A DNA stretch of 64,000 nt from Eubacterium sp. (lineage in GTDB: Bacteria; Bacillota; Clostridia; Lachnospirales; Lachnospiraceae): NCBI GenBank assembly GCA_017420535.1, contig JAFOIV010000062.1:1-64000 (forward strand), read 5' to 3'. Both the position numbers and the translations under genes were made by a program. Below the pieces are notes generated by a model, which worked only from the letters and a program-made list of their open reading frames with translations, made no database searches and had not been told where the DNA came from. Below are positions 25,799 to 34,677 of the stretch, piece after piece (the stretch's first letter is position 1; each line of letters begins with the position of its first letter).

Positions 25799-28249
25799 TT
25801 AACCAAGGACAACAACAACCTTGTGGTTCTTGCCATCGTTAAATACAGGAAGGATATTTCCTTCAATTGCATTTCCGTCAACTTCAACAGACTTAACACC
25901 CTTGCATACGTGATCAGGATTCTGGATCTCGATATCGAAGATATCTCCACGGAATTTTCTTGATGCCTTAAAGCCATCCCATGCTGATGGGATAGAAGGA
26001 TCAATTGAAAGACCGTTGAATTCTGGCTGGATACCAAGGATATACTGGCTGATAGCTACGAAATTCCATGCAGCAGTACCTGTAAGCCATGAGTTCTTTC
26101 CTTCACCGATGCGACTTGCACCTGTACCAGCGATCATCTGACCATATACATATGGTTCTGTTCTATGAGTATCTGAAATGTCTTCAATGAAAGCAGGAGC
26201 GATACGTGAGTACCAGTCGAAAGCTCTGTCTCCCTGACCTGCATATGCAGCAGCTGCGATCATCCATGCGTTATTATGGCAGAATACAGATCCGTTCTCT
26301 TTGTATCCCTGTGGATAAGTTGAGATCTCACCGTATTCGATATAGTACTTAGAATATGCAGGTGCGTTAAGGCAAAGACCATATTTGCATCCAAGATTTG
26401 CATCAACAGCATCCAGGATCTTAGCTGGCCATCCCTCTTCGTTACCAATGTCAGACATGATACCGAATCCCTGTGGCTCGATGAAGATCTTACCTTCTTC
26501 GCATTCCTTTGAACCCATCTTTTTGCCGAAATCATCATAAGCTCTGAGGAACCAATCTCCGTCCCATCCGTTAGCCTTGATATTTGCAATCATTTTATCT
26601 AATTCAGCCTGTGCATTAGCGGCTTCTGTGTCATTTCCAATATATTTGCAAAGAGCGATATATTTTGGAGCTGTATAAGTGAAGAGAGTAGCAACAAAGA
26701 GTGACTCTGCATTCTTTGAATATTTATCTTCACCGTATTTTGGTGATGTCCATGTCTGGAAGCTTTCACCTGGAGTGTCTGAGAAACATGAAAGGTTGAT
26801 GCAGTCGTTCCAGTCAGCTCTCATAGCAAGTGGAAGTCCGTGAGGACCTACATTATTTACTACTCTGTAGAATGATCTGTGAAGGTGATCGAACATTGGC
26901 TTTGCTAATGCTTCGTTATTATCATATGGAACCTGTTCGTCAAGGATTCCAAAATCACCTGTCTCTTTGATATATGCTACAGTTGAAAGAATCATCCAAA
27001 GTGGATCATCTGAGAAGTCTCCACCTACAGCGTCATTACCCTTCTTTGTAAGAGGCTGATACTGATGATAGCATCCGCCATCTTCAAACTGTGTTGACGC
27101 AAGATCGATAAGTCTTTCTCTTGCACGTTCTGGAACCTGATGAACGAAACCAAGAAGATCCTGGTTAGAATCACGGAATCCCATACCACGTCCGATACCT
27201 GATTCAAAGTATGAAGCAGATCTTGACATGTTAAATGTTACCATGCACTGATACTGGTTCCAGATGTTGACCATACGGTTAACTTTCTCATCAGGAGTAT
27301 CAACTGTATATTTTGAAAGGAGATCATCCCACATTTCTTTTAATTCTGCAAGAGCTTTATCTGCCTTCTCAACAGTATTCATCTGCTGGATCATTTCATA
27401 AGCTTTTGACTTATTCATTGAGCCATCAGCGTTCCATTTATCTTTACCATTTTCAACGTAACCAAGTACGAAAACAAGTGCCTTCTCTTCTCCAGGAGCA
27501 AGTGTGATCTTAAGAGAATGAGAAGCGATTGGTGACCATCCGTCAGCTCTTGAATTCTTTGAAGCATTTTCAAATACTACATCTGGGTGGTCAAATCCAT
27601 TATAAAGACCGAAGAATGATTCACGGTCACAATCATAACCATCGATTTCTGAATTTACAGTATAGAATGCAAAATGATCACGACGTTCTCTATATTCTGT
27701 CTTGTGGAAGAGAGTTGAACCTTCAACTTCTACATCACCTGTGTTGTAATTTCTCTGGAAATTGTGCTCATCATCTTCAGCATTCCATAAGCACCACTCA
27801 AGGAATGAATAGAGAGTAAAGCTCTTCTCAGTATTTCCTTCATTTTTTAATACAACCTTCTGAACTTCTCCGTTGTATCCCTTTGGTACAAAGAAAGTAA
27901 GTTCTGCTGAAAGATCATTCTTCTTACCATTTATAACTGTATAGCCCATACCATGTCTTGTCTGGTAGAAGTCGAGTTCTGTTTTAACTGGAGACCAACC
28001 TGGGTTCCAAACTGTGCCATTGTCATTTATGTAGAAATAGCGTCCGCCAAGATCTACAGGTACATTGTTGTAGCGATAACGAGTGATTCTGCGGAGACGA
28101 GCATCCTTATAGAAGTGATATCCTCCGGCTGTATTTGAGATAAGTGAAAAGAAACTCTCTGTTCCAAGATAATTGATCCATGGATAAGGAGTCTTTGGTG
28201 AGGTGATGACATATTCTTTTGCTACATCATCAAAATAGCCAAACTTCAT
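25799..28249 (-). CDS. Cellobiose phosphorylase (GH94)
   Basis: This 816-residue cytoplasmic GH94 enzyme splits cellobiose with phosphate into glucose-1-phosphate and glucose. Start: [13 protein letters not shown] at 28249, preceded by AAGGGAAGG on the minus strand; the longer frame to 28384 would begin inside the promoter. The GH94 landmarks are present: [10 protein letters not shown], the catalytic Asp in ADWNDC (Asp482) and [15 protein letters not shown]. Length is typical. A neighbouring epimerase-like gene lies upstream on the same strand but has its own terminator. Other GH94 specificities are possible but the pattern favours cellobiose. Confidence 0.93.
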   Translation of the reverse strand: MKFGYFDDVAKEYVITSPKTPYPWINYLGTESFFSLISNTAGGYHFYKDARLRRITRYRYNNVPVDLGGRYFYINDNGTVWNPGWSPVKTELDFYQTRHGMGYTVINGKKNDLSAELTFFVPKGYNGEVQKVVLKNEGNTEKSFTLYSFLEWCLWNAEDDEHNFQRNYNTGDVEVEGSTLFHKTEYRERRDHFAFYTVNSEIDGYDCDRESFFGLYNGFDHPDVVFENASKNSRADGWSPIASHSLKITLAPGEEKALVFVLGYVENGKDKWNADGSMNKSKAYEMIQQMNTVEKADKALAELKEMWDDLLSKYTVDTPDEKVNRMVNIWNQYQCMVTFNMSRSASYFESGIGRGMGFRDSNQDLLGFVHQVPERARERLIDLASTQFEDGGCYHQYQPLTKKGNDAVGGDFSDDPLWMILSTVAYIKETGDFGILDEQVPYDNNEALAKPMFDHLHRSFYRVVNNVGPHGLPLAMRADWNDCINLSCFSDTPGESFQTWTSPKYGEDKYSKNAESLFVATLFTYTAPKYIALCKYIGNDTEAANAQAELDKMIANIKANGWDGDWFLRAYDDFGKKMGSKECEEGKIFIEPQGFGIMSDIGNEEGWPAKILDAVDANLGCKYGLCLNAPAYSKYYIEYGEISTYPQGYKENGSVFCHNNAWMIAAAAYAGQGDRAFDWYSRIAPAFIEDISDTHRTEPYVYGQMIAGTGASRIGEGKNSWLTGTAAWNFVAISQYILGIQPEFNGLSIDPSIPSAWDGFKASRKFRGDIFDIEIQNPDHVCKGVKSVEVDGNAIEGNILPVFNDGKNHKVVVVLG

Positions 28250-28301
28250 GTGGTTAATCCTTCCCTTCTTAATAATGTATTTAACTAAAAAGTTTGTGTT
28301 A

Positions 28302-28324
28302 TGTAAACATGTATTGTGCTTACA
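28302..28324 (-). promoter_or_regulatory. Dyad in cellobiose phosphorylase leader, possible operator
   Basis: TGTAAAC, 9 nt, GCTTACA (6 of 7 pairs). It lies downstream of the -10, where a repressor would act. The cognate regulator is not identified. Confidence 0.4.
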
Positions 28325-28355
28325 TTGTGGTTCCTTTTTTGCTGTGTGTAAAATT

Positions 28356-28384
28356 ATTATAATAGTTATGGAAGAAAGTTTCAA
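28356..28384 (-). promoter_or_regulatory. Cellobiose phosphorylase promoter
   Basis: Minus strand: TTGAAA (28384-28379), 17-bp spacer, TATAAT (28361-28356). The leader is about 100 nt. Confidence 0.85.
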
Positions 28385-28439
28385 TAAAAAAATGGCTGAA
28401 ATCCCTTATTTTATGCGGGTTTCGGGCGGCAACGTTACC

Positions 28440-28465
28440 GCAAAAAATCGGAAACAAAGTTTCCG
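28440..28465 (-). terminator. Minus-strand terminator upstream of the phosphorylase promoter
   Basis: CGGAAAC/GTTTCCG (28449-28465) over a 3-nt loop; minus-strand transcripts then meet ATTTTTT. It must end a minus-strand transcript that begins between here and the epimerase-like gene, or read-through from that gene. Confidence 0.65.
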
Positions 28466-28881
28466 TATTCTTCTGTTAAATGTTTTTTTGTTATAAAAAT
28501 GTATATCTGACGTGACCTTTAACGCGTCAGCGAAGTTTACATAAAAACATTCCGTTTAAACTGGATTTCAACATATATCCTTCATACTGGATACATCCAT
28601 TTCTTGTAACTTCAGGTGCTTATTCCCATAAAACTAATCCAAGCACACATGGTCTCTAAAACTTCAAATCCAGTCTCATATGGCTATATTTTTCTTGATA
28701 TCTTGCCATATTATAGCCGGTGATGAAGCAGACACAAAAGCCAAAACTAAAGGATGTTTCTGCTGGAGAAGAAAAGTAAAGAAAATCAAGATGATGATCA
28801 ATATAAAGTCACCCTATCCAGCCCAAAATATAGAAAGCACATATCATAAAGTTGGCAATCCCAAGCCAAAATATAATAAAA
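28466..28881. other. Gene-poor stretch with a possible structured RNA
   Basis: No intact gene is seen. ACTGGATTT (28560-28568) pairs perfectly with AAATCCAGT (28666-28674), enclosing two inner stems: TATCC/GGATA (28576-28593) and GTGCTT/AAGCAC (28616-28646). This makes a three-way junction on either strand. CTGACG/CGTCAG (about 28507-28530) adds a further hairpin. No known riboswitch was recognised. Confidence 0.35.
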
Positions 28882-28910
28882 GACGCTAAAAGAATCGCTC
28901 CAAAGGGCAT
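28676..28910 (-). pseudogene. Possible frameshifted small membrane protein
   Basis: On the minus strand an ATG at 28910 opens a hydrophobic frame (MPFGAILLASFIIFWLG) that stops after 33 residues. Removing one G from a GGG would join it to a second hydrophobic frame (DFILIIILIFFTFLL) ending at 28676, giving 77 residues with two or three spans. Against it: there is no ribosome-binding site, the ATG lies inside the terminator loop of the preceding gene, and AT-rich DNA easily yields hydrophobic frames. Confidence 0.2.
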
Positions 28911-28944
28911 GTTTTAGCCCGCTGGAGCGATTACTTTGAGCGTC
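28873..28944. terminator. Nested bidirectional terminator
   Basis: Three stacked stems: GACGCT/AGCGTC outside, AATCGCTCCA/TGGAGCGATT, and GGGC/GCCC inside, with T-rich tracts at both ends. It terminates the minus-strand epimerase-like gene. Confidence 0.9.
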
Positions 28945-29002
28945 TTATTTATTTTGGCGTCCGTTGACCATATTTAAGTGTTCATTATATTATGGCGTCC
29001 GC

Positions 29003-30013
29003 CTATCTACTGTAGATATGCTCCGAAACAGTCTTTGATTCTCCAGGAGCAAGCTCAAGATAGCCTGACTCGCTTGGAGCGATGCCGAGGTTTGGGGCGT
29101 CGATCATCCATGTCATTGGTTCAACGCAGAAGTATTTCTTATCTCCCTTGTGGTTCCAGATGATCCAGAACAGGAAGTCTTTAGATACTTCATAAACGAT
29201 CTGCTTGCCTGATGCTTCATCAGTCATGATAGATCCGTAAAATGGTTCGCCGCCGTCTTCACCCATAGCGATGTTATAAACATCATTATCGATATCCTGA
29301 AGGACAGGAACCTGAGAACCGGTTAAGTACTGTCTGTCATGGTTTGAAAGCTGTCTTATCTCTAGTGTAGGAATGCAGTTTTCGTCGAGAACCCATTTGT
29401 CAGTGATAGGAACATAAAGACGTGTATCTTTACCTTCAGCACCTTCAACGAATGGTCCATTAAATGCAGTATGATTGCACATTCCGAATGGAAGCTGTCT
29501 TGTTCTTGAAAGGTTGGTCATTGTAAATTCGTAATGAAGACCATCTTCTTTAAGGGCGAATGTGTAATCTGCTCTAAACTTAACTGGGAAATATTTGTAC
29601 ATTGGATCAGCTTCGTTGTATGTATATGAAGTCTTTGCGATAGCGCTGTCTTCTGTAACCTCTGTAGCTACAATTTCATGTTCTCTCTTGTGAAGGAATC
29701 CATGAAGAAAGTTTCCAAGAGCGGTTTCATTAACTGGGAATTCATATGTGTGGTCGCTCGCTTTAAGTATGCCGTTATGAAGTCGATTTGGAAGATAGAG
29801 AGTTGGGAAGCCATAGATTACAGGCTCTCTCATGATTTCCTTAAGGGAACGTGAATCATCATTTCTGAAGAAGTCAATCTTATTTTCCACATCAGTAAAA
29901 TGAATTACGTTACTTCCGAGGAATGGAGCTACAGTTGCTTTGTATCTGCCAGCAGTAAGCTCTACTACATCCTTTTGTCTTTTAAATTTTGTTACTTTAG
30001 CTGAAAAACTCAA
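29003..30013 (-). CDS. Aldose 1-epimerase-like protein
   Basis: The 336-residue protein has the galactose mutarotase fold pattern: a PFLGSNVIHF start, GFPTLYLPNRL, GNFLHGFLH (candidate catalytic His) and PFGMCNHTAFN. It would interconvert sugar anomers in the cytoplasm; the substrate is not known. The start codon is TTG, with AGGAGG 7-8 nt before it and no nearby ATG, so the rare start is well supported. Its promoter and terminator make it a single-gene unit beside cellobiose phosphorylase. Confidence 0.85.
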   Translation of the reverse strand: MSFSAKVTKFKRQKDVVELTAGRYKATVAPFLGSNVIHFTDVENKIDFFRNDDSRSLKEIMREPVIYGFPTLYLPNRLHNGILKASDHTYEFPVNETALGNFLHGFLHKREHEIVATEVTEDSAIAKTSYTYNEADPMYKYFPVKFRADYTFALKEDGLHYEFTMTNLSRTRQLPFGMCNHTAFNGPFVEGAEGKDTRLYVPITDKWVLDENCIPTLEIRQLSNHDRQYLTGSQVPVLQDIDNDVYNIAMGEDGGEPFYGSIMTDEASGKQIVYEVSKDFLFWIIWNHKGDKKYFCVEPMTWMIDAPNLGIAPSESGYLELAPGESKTVSEHIYSR

Positions 30014-30069
30014 AATGTTTTTCCTCCTTTTTCTTTAAAAAAATACGACAATCAGCGAATTTTTTTACG

Positions 30070-30098
30070 ATAATATCACAAAAGAGTTTCGATGTCTA
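30070..30098 (-). promoter_or_regulatory. Promoter of the aldose epimerase-like gene
   Basis: Minus strand: TAGACA (30098-30093), 17 bp, TATTAT (30075-30070) with TGA just before the -10. Confidence 0.75.
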
Positions 30099-30247
30099 TT
30101 GTAAAACAACCATATTTAACCTTTAAAACTTTGTACAGTTTTCAGGTATCGTTTCCATGTATACAGACAGAAGGGGGAAACGTAAAAATGATACAATAGT
30201 TTTAAAAAAATATTAAGCCATTTCATAGAAATGTAATAATAAATTGT

Positions 30248-30277
30248 TTGCGAGATACCGTTAAGAGAATGTATAAT
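30248..30277 (+). promoter_or_regulatory. Promoter of the DUF4358-like lipoprotein gene
   Basis: TTGCGA (30248-30253), 18 bp, TATAAT (30272-30277). The start point near 30284 rules against translation from the ATG at 30283. Confidence 0.65.
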
Positions 30278-30315
30278 CTCCAATGGAGAATAAAAAAAAG
30301 AGGTCTATATTTGGA

Positions 30316-30834
30316 ATGAAGTTAAGAAAATGTTTATTTACAATCGGGATTGCCACATTAGTCTTTGCAAATGTTGCATGTGGAAAGGTAAAAAGTGGAA
30401 GTACAACAGAAAGTAACATTGCCAAGTCTGATAAAGCTGATGAAGATTTTGATGTAAAGACAGTGGCAGCAGATATTAAAAATGAGGGAAAATTCAAAGA
30501 TCAACTGGCTGAAATTGATCCGAATATTGCCATCAACCGAATTTACCAGCTGGATTCAGCAAAATTAGAGGCATATGCCTTCTATACTAATACAGGCGCT
30601 ACTGCAGAAGAGATAGCAGTGATAAAGGTAAATGATGACTCTTATTTAAAGAATATTGAAAATGCTTTTAATAAGAGAGTCGATGATCAAAAGGAAGCTT
30701 GCAGAAATTACCTTCCGGATGAGATGACAAAGTTAGATAAAGCAGTAATAAAGACTTCTGGATCATATATTATTTTTGTTGTTTCAGAAGATTCTGAAAA
30801 GGCAAATGAAATAATAGGAAGATATTTTAATTAG
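30316..30834 (+). CDS. DUF4358-like lipoprotein
   Basis: The 172-residue lipoprotein begins MKLRKCLFTIGIATLVFA and its lipobox ends in VACG (Cys). The start at 30316 has AGAGG upstream; the ATG at 30283 would sit on the transcription start. The mature domain, with AYAFYTNTGATAEEIAVIK and a YIIFVVSED ending, fits the DUF4358 family of Clostridia lipoproteins, whose function is unknown. A very strong terminator follows. Confidence 0.75.
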   Translation: MKLRKCLFTIGIATLVFANVACGKVKSGSTTESNIAKSDKADEDFDVKTVAADIKNEGKFKDQLAEIDPNIAINRIYQLDSAKLEAYAFYTNTGATAEEIAVIKVNDDSYLKNIENAFNKRVDDQKEACRNYLPDEMTKLDKAVIKTSGSYIIFVVSEDSEKANEIIGRYFN

Positions 30835-30840
30835 ATAAAT

Positions 30841-30896
30841 AAAAAACGGGAGTATGAAAAATGATTTTTCATTTTTTCATACTCCCGTTTTTTTTG
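30841..30896. terminator. Strong bidirectional terminator
   Basis: A stem of about 20 bp containing ACGGGAGTATGAAAAATGA and its complement, then T8, between the convergent lipoprotein and HIT genes. Confidence 0.95.
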
Positions 30897-30912
30897 CTAT
30901 ATGACAAATAAA

Positions 30913-31335
30913 TTATTTTGCTAAACGCTCTTTAATTCTTTCAGCTGTTTCTTTTTGTTCTTCATCTGAGAAAGAAAGCTGCTTCCAGATGAGGTTGATG
31001 CCGTCATTATTGTGACGTGGGATCACGTGAACATGATAGTGGAATACAGTCTGGCCGGCGGCAACTTCGTTATTCTGAAGGATGTTTATACCGTCGCAGT
31101 TAAATTCCTCTTTAAGAGCAAGAGCAATCTTCTTTGCGAGAGGCATAACCTTTGCAGCTACGCTGGCATCGATAGAATAAACATTATCAAAATGTTGTTT
31201 AGGAATTATAAGTGAATGTCCCTGGCCTGATGGACTAGCGTCAAGGATTACTCTGAAATCATTATCTTCATAAATGGTATTTGTAGGGATGATACCATTT
31301 GCAAGTTTGCAAAAAATGCAATCGTCTTTAATCAT
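30913..31335 (-). CDS. HIT family nucleotide hydrolase
   Basis: The 140-residue protein begins with the CIFCKLANG start typical of the family (Cys pair) and carries the histidine triad FHYHVHVIPRH near residue 100. HIT proteins of this Hint/FHIT-like class hydrolyse nucleoside phosphoramidates or dinucleoside polyphosphates; the true substrate is usually unknown. AGGT-type ribosome-binding site at 31341-31346 on the minus strand. The gene stands alone and is divergent from metK. Confidence 0.92.
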   Translation of the reverse strand: MIKDDCIFCKLANGIIPTNTIYEDNDFRVILDASPSGQGHSLIIPKQHFDNVYSIDASVAAKVMPLAKKIALALKEEFNCDGINILQNNEVAAGQTVFHYHVHVIPRHNNDGINLIWKQLSFSDEEQKETAERIKERLAK

Positions 31336-31436
31336 CTTTTTACCTCCGGTTTGATCAATATTTATGTCATATTATATATATTTTTTAATAAAGTAGCAAA
31401 TTTGTTGATAAATCTTTTAAAAATTGGCGTGAAGTG

Positions 31437-31465
31437 TTGACAAGCCTTAACTTTTGTTGTAACGT
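31437..31465 (+). promoter_or_regulatory. metK leader promoter (partial)
   Basis: Clear TTGACA (31437-31442); the matching -10 is weak (TAACGT at 31460-31465, 17-bp spacer). Confidence 0.45.
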
Positions 31466-31489
31466 GACTACGTAATAATAAGGTATAAG

Positions 31490-31652
31490 ATATCTCTCTT
31501 ATTCAGAGTGGTGGAGTCACAAGGGACTACGAAGCCACGGCAACCCCAATATTTAAGGGAAGGTGCCGGCCTGAGCGGATATGATAATCCGAGCAATAAG
31601 GGGATTTGATGATAGATTTTCAAATCCGGTTTTTTTTGCACCGGATTTTTTT
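31490..31652 (+). ncRNA. SAM-I (S-box) riboswitch with terminator
   Basis: The leader of metK contains S-box landmarks: P1 arms CTTATT (31498-31503) and AATAAG (31595-31600), a CAGAG-GGTGGAG segment, GAAGCCACGGCAACC and GGTGCC. The expression platform follows: terminator AAATCCGG/CCGGATTT (31622-31648) with a T run, and an antiterminator GGATTTG (31602-31608) pairing with CAAATCC (31621-31627), so the two are exclusive. High SAM should end transcription before metK. Some loop bases differ from the common S-box, but context and platform agree. Confidence 0.93.
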
Positions 31653-31756
31653 ATTTTTAAGAAATTCTCTTTATCAAAAACCAGGAAGCTTTGGAATGTA
31701 GGTCATACATTTGAAGTTAGGAGCGATATCCAAATAAAAAAATTAGGAGATACTCA

Positions 31757-32950
31757 ATGGAAAAAAGATTTTTTACATCAGAGTCCGTAACAGAAGGACA
31801 TCCTGATAAAATCTGCGATCAGATCTCTGATGCAGTTCTCGATGCCATACTCGAGCAGGATCCAAATGGACGTGTTGCATGTGAGACTTCATGTACAACA
31901 GGTTTAGTGCTTGTTATGGGTGAGATATCAACATCAGCTTATGTTGATATTCAGAAGATTGTTCGTGACACAGTAAGAGAAATCGGTTACGACAGAGCAA
32001 AATATGGTTTTGACTGTGACACATGTGGTGTCATCACAGCTATCGATGAGCAGTCACAGGATATAGCTCTTGGTGTTGATAAGGCCCTTGAAGCTAAGGA
32101 AAACCAGATGACAGATGAAGATATTGAAGCAATAGGTGCCGGTGACCAGGGACTTATGTTCGGATATGCTTCAAATGAGACACCAGAATTTATGCCATAT
32201 CCAATTGCTATGGCTCATAAGCTTTCAAGAAGACTTACAGAAGTAAGAAAGAATGGAACTCTTCCTTATTTAAGACCAGATGGAAAGACACAGGTTACTG
32301 TAGAATATGATGAGAATGGTAATCCATTCAGAATTGATACAGTTGTTCTTTCTACTCAGCATTCTGAGGACGTTACTCAGGAGCAGATCCATGAGGATAT
32401 TAAGAGAGAAGTATTTGATGTGATCCTTCCTAAGGACATGATCGATGATGAAACAAAGTATTTCATTAACCCAACAGGCCGTTTCGTAATCGGTGGCCCT
32501 CACGGAGATTCAGGTCTTACAGGACGTAAGATCATCGTTGATACTTACGGTGGATATGCACGTCACGGCGGCGGAGCATTTTCAGGTAAGGACCCAACAA
32601 AGGTAGATAGATCTGCATCTTATGCTGCAAGATATGCTGCAAAGAATATCGTTGCTGCAGGACTTGCTGATAAGTGTGAGATTCAGCTTTCATATGCTAT
32701 CGGTGTTGCACGTCCAACATCAATCCAGGTTGAGACATTTGGCACAGGTAAGCTTTCAGATGAGAAGCTTGTTGAGATTGTTCGTGAGAACTTTGATCTT
32801 AGACCAGCAGGCATCATTAAGATGCTTGATCTTAGAAGACCTATCTATAAGCAGACAGCTGCTTATGGCCATTTTGGAAGAACTGATGTGGAACTTCCAT
32901 GGGAGAAGACAGATCTTAGCGAAAAATTAGCTAAATATCTTGAGAAATAA
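31757..32950 (+). CDS. metK: S-adenosylmethionine synthetase
   Basis: This 397-residue enzyme makes SAM from methionine and ATP. The family signatures are all present: [16 protein letters not shown] at the N-terminus, [12 protein letters not shown] (about residue 130) and [16 protein letters not shown] (about 275). AGGAG lies 7 nt before the ATG. Control by the SAM riboswitch just upstream gives end-product feedback. Normal length; nothing odd. Confidence 0.98.
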   Translation: MEKRFFTSESVTEGHPDKICDQISDAVLDAILEQDPNGRVACETSCTTGLVLVMGEISTSAYVDIQKIVRDTVREIGYDRAKYGFDCDTCGVITAIDEQSQDIALGVDKALEAKENQMTDEDIEAIGAGDQGLMFGYASNETPEFMPYPIAMAHKLSRRLTEVRKNGTLPYLRPDGKTQVTVEYDENGNPFRIDTVVLSTQHSEDVTQEQIHEDIKREVFDVILPKDMIDDETKYFINPTGRFVIGGPHGDSGLTGRKIIVDTYGGYARHGGGAFSGKDPTKVDRSASYAARYAAKNIVAAGLADKCEIQLSYAIGVARPTSIQVETFGTGKLSDEKLVEIVRENFDLRPAGIIKMLDLRRPIYKQTAAYGHFGRTDVELPWEKTDLSEKLAKYLEK

Positions 32951-33051
32951 TAGTAGTAAAAATATTGAAGAAAGTGATCCGGATTGATTCCGGAAAGTGG
33001 TATATGTAGCACAAGGCGTTTGGTTTTTAATAGAAGGCGGTAATAAAATTT

Positions 33052-33984
33052 ATGAAGAACATGCTGAACTTTAAGAATTTCTCAAAAGAGGAATTAAAGG
33101 AGATACTTGATACAGCTCTTGATATGAAGAAGAATCCTGAAAAGTATTCTAAGTCACTGGAAGGAAAGAAGCTTTATACTCTTTTTGAAAAGACATCAAC
33201 TAGAACTTTTCTTTCATTTGCAACTGGCATAACAGAACTGGGGGGAACTTATTTCAACCAGCTTTGGAGAGATTCAAACTTTGTACTAGGTGAGCCTGTT
33301 TCAGAGATTAAGTATGTCTGCAGAAATGTAGATATCATCATGGCAAGACTTATCAAGAACGAGACAGTAGAGCTCTTCGGTGAAAATGTTACTGTTCCTT
33401 TTATCAATGGATGCGATAATTCATATCATCCATGCCAGATTCTTGCTGATATGCTTACTGTATATGAGAAATTCGGAACTTTAAACGTTAAGCTGCTTTA
33501 TATTGGCGCAAAGAATAATGTCTTTAATTCTCTTGTGGAATTCTTTGATAAGATGGGTGAAGGAACTCTCTATGGTTTCACACCTCTTACCAACAATACT
33601 GCCTGCGGACCTGATTTTTATAGCAAGGCACAGGCCGGAGGGCATTATGTAGATATTGATACTACTATTGGAAGAGAAAATCTTATTAAGTATGTAAACA
33701 ACATGGATGTTGTTTATACTGATACATGGCTTGATATGGAATTCTTTAACAATCCTGCATATCAGGAGAGAAAGGAAGAACTCCTTGATCTTATGCTTCC
33801 ATATCAGGTAAATGAAGATCTTCTTAGGGATAGTAAGGCTATTGTATTCCATGATATGCCTATGCATGTAGGATTTGAGATTTCAAAAGAGACAGAGATG
33901 AAGAATCTTGACCATATCCTTGACGAAGCTGAAAACCGTCGTCATGCAGAAAAAGCGGTAATGTATCACCTTCTCAAAAATTAA
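33052..33984 (+). CDS. Ornithine carbamoyltransferase-family enzyme with altered HCLP motif
   Basis: The 310-residue protein belongs to the aspartate/ornithine carbamoyltransferase family: carbamoyl-phosphate site TSTRTFLSF (about 50-58) and HPCQ (126-129), and the OTC-like AENRRHAEKAVMYHLL ending. However, the HCLP motif, whose Cys binds ornithine, reads HDMP (267-270) followed by MHVGFEI. The substrate therefore may not be ornithine. The gene stands alone, without other arginine genes nearby. GAAGGCGG precedes the ATG. The pyrB aspartate enzyme is encoded separately at 37632. Confidence 0.8.
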   Translation: MKNMLNFKNFSKEELKEILDTALDMKKNPEKYSKSLEGKKLYTLFEKTSTRTFLSFATGITELGGTYFNQLWRDSNFVLGEPVSEIKYVCRNVDIIMARLIKNETVELFGENVTVPFINGCDNSYHPCQILADMLTVYEKFGTLNVKLLYIGAKNNVFNSLVEFFDKMGEGTLYGFTPLTNNTACGPDFYSKAQAGGHYVDIDTTIGRENLIKYVNNMDVVYTDTWLDMEFFNNPAYQERKEELLDLMLPYQVNEDLLRDSKAIVFHDMPMHVGFEISKETEMKNLDHILDEAENRRHAEKAVMYHLLKN

Positions 33985-34007
33985 TATTAAATTATAACGG
34001 GTAAAGG

Positions 34008-34040
34008 CGCTTCTCCCATATTTGGGAGAGGCGTTTTTTT
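34008..34040 (+). terminator. Terminator after the carbamoyltransferase gene
   Basis: CGCTTCTCCC pairs with GGGAGAGGCG (one G-U) over a 6-nt loop, then T7. Confidence 0.9.
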
Positions 34041-34092
34041 GCTTTATAGGGTAATTAAAAGATATGATTGTTGGAATTTGATGTGATTTATA

Positions 34093-34121
34093 TTGAAATT
34101 ATGTCATGATAAAAGTATAAT
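34093..34121 (+). promoter_or_regulatory. Promoter of the second ABC locus
   Basis: TTGAAA (34093-34098), 17 bp, TATAAT (34116-34121). Confidence 0.8.
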
Positions 34122-34171
34122 TGTGTTTAGTGAGTGTCGTTTTTAGTTATAAAGGATAGGGGAAATAAAAA

Positions 34172-34677
34172 GTGGATAAGTATTTAGTTTCCATTTGCGA
34201 CGGTGATAATATAATTCATCGGATGGTAAAAAAATATCTGTCTGAAAAATATGGGGAGCAGATAATGCTGCGGCATTATTTTGATCCGATAGATATAATA
34301 AATGAAGCAAAAGATCAAAGCATTGTTCTGATGGATATAATATGCCTAATATGGATGGCATTTTGGCGGCATCTAAACTTAGGAAGACTAATAAAGAACT
34401 GGTCATCATTATGCTTACTAGTAAGAGAGAAAGATTTAAAGATGCATTTAAAGTAGGCGCCAGCAGATTTGTAACAAAACCTATAGATAAAGAAGAACTG
34501 TATGAAGCGATAGAAAATGCTTTGAAGGATATAGATAGTGATGAGAGGCTAAACAGCAAAAAGTTTGTAAAAGTTCATAAGAGTTACATTGTAAATATGA
34601 AGTATATCAAAAGTATTTCTGGTAGATTGATAGTGCTGGAAAATATTTTTTTAACAAGTGAGTGGAGTTATGAATAG
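34172..34677 (+). pseudogene. Broken LytTR response regulator
   Basis: A GTG-started frame encodes the first half of a receiver domain (residues 1-56, to VLMDI) and then shifts. The second half (MPNMDGILAASKLRK to KPIDKEELYEAIENAL) continues in another frame from 34342. A single base is missing near 34337-34341, where DI-x-MPNMDG is expected. The LytTR DNA-binding domain is also cut down: only FVKVHKSYIVNMKYIKS and a short tail remain, without its first 50 or so residues. Two independent lesions make a working regulator unlikely. It has a promoter and precedes an ABC locus it may once have controlled. Confidence 0.85.
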
